From contig BFEA01000098.1 of NCBI GenBank assembly GCA_003427395.1, positions 573,990-601,852 on the forward strand: DNA of 27,863 nt. Direction: 5' to 3'. Source of the stretch: Chara braunii. Its lineage: Eukaryota; Streptophyta; Charophyceae; Charales; Characeae. Both the position numbers and the translations under genes were made by a program. The notes under the pieces are model-generated. The model saw only the letters and a program-made list of their open reading frames with translations. It was not told where the DNA came from and did no database searches. Each line of letters opens with the position of its first letter. Position 1 is the first letter of the stretch. This document shows positions 27,807 through 27,863 of the stretch, piece after piece.

Positions 27807-27863
<57 letters not shown>
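27807..27863. repeat. (CT)n microsatellite running off the window
   Basis: Pure CT dinucleotides to the last base. The true end is not visible. Confidence 0.98.

Overview
The window is repeat-rich eukaryotic nuclear DNA. A plant-type Myb exon, spliceosomal introns, U6 snRNA sequences with a land-plant-like core, several non-autonomous DNA transposons and long (TG)n(AG)n microsatellites suggest the green lineage (streptophyte). A large-genome charophyte alga such as Chara is my guess, not shown by the sequence. There is no operon structure, CRISPR array or recognisable prokaryotic gene.

The one gene with a nameable family lies on the + strand. A 153-bp exon (2631-2783) carries a complete Myb repeat apart from its last residues. 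It splices in phase 2 across a 2,256-bp intron to an unusually long exon (from 5040) that completes the repeat as C-W-R-R-W-K and then runs about 1,300 codons. The repeat and the following segment (..SNFVGRESERPELGP..) look like the plant MYB4R / SNAPC4 family, the large subunit of the snRNA-activating complex. The rest of the exon is a basic, disordered tail with internal duplications. A second coding-like exon (13728-14876) may continue this gene, but phase leaves its connection open. Earlier Myb repeats must lie upstream of the window or in exons I could not find. A 52-codon minus-strand exon (9851-10006) is a further candidate.

Layout: 1-760 purine tract; 1070-2156 foldback element and 519-bp tandem duplication; 2631-9033 Myb gene part; 9068-9172 a 105-bp TA-flanked MITE; 10598-13520 foldbacks, minisatellites and microsatellites; 13728-14876 exon, followed by a decayed duplicate; 16806-16967 a GA tract with a 29-N assembly gap; 17630-18846 two U6 snRNA-derived copies, a 439-bp Harbinger-like MITE and two related MITEs; 20600-22370 a nest of dispersed repeats and TIR elements; 23163-23628 compound microsatellites; 23776-23880 a second 105-bp MITE; 24328-26905 a pyrimidine tract studded with a CACGTG-centred motif; 27625-27750 a small MITE.

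The most important quality point is at 24290-24327: a perfect 38-bp Tn5 mosaic-end junction, the adapter left at Nextera mate-pair circularisation points. It is sequencing-derived, so continuity between the left 24.3 kb and the right 3.5 kb is not proven. I found no convincing new multi-gene system. The most interesting biology is the giant-tailed MYB4R-like gene and a textbook retroposed U6 pseudogene with a perfect 16-bp target duplication.
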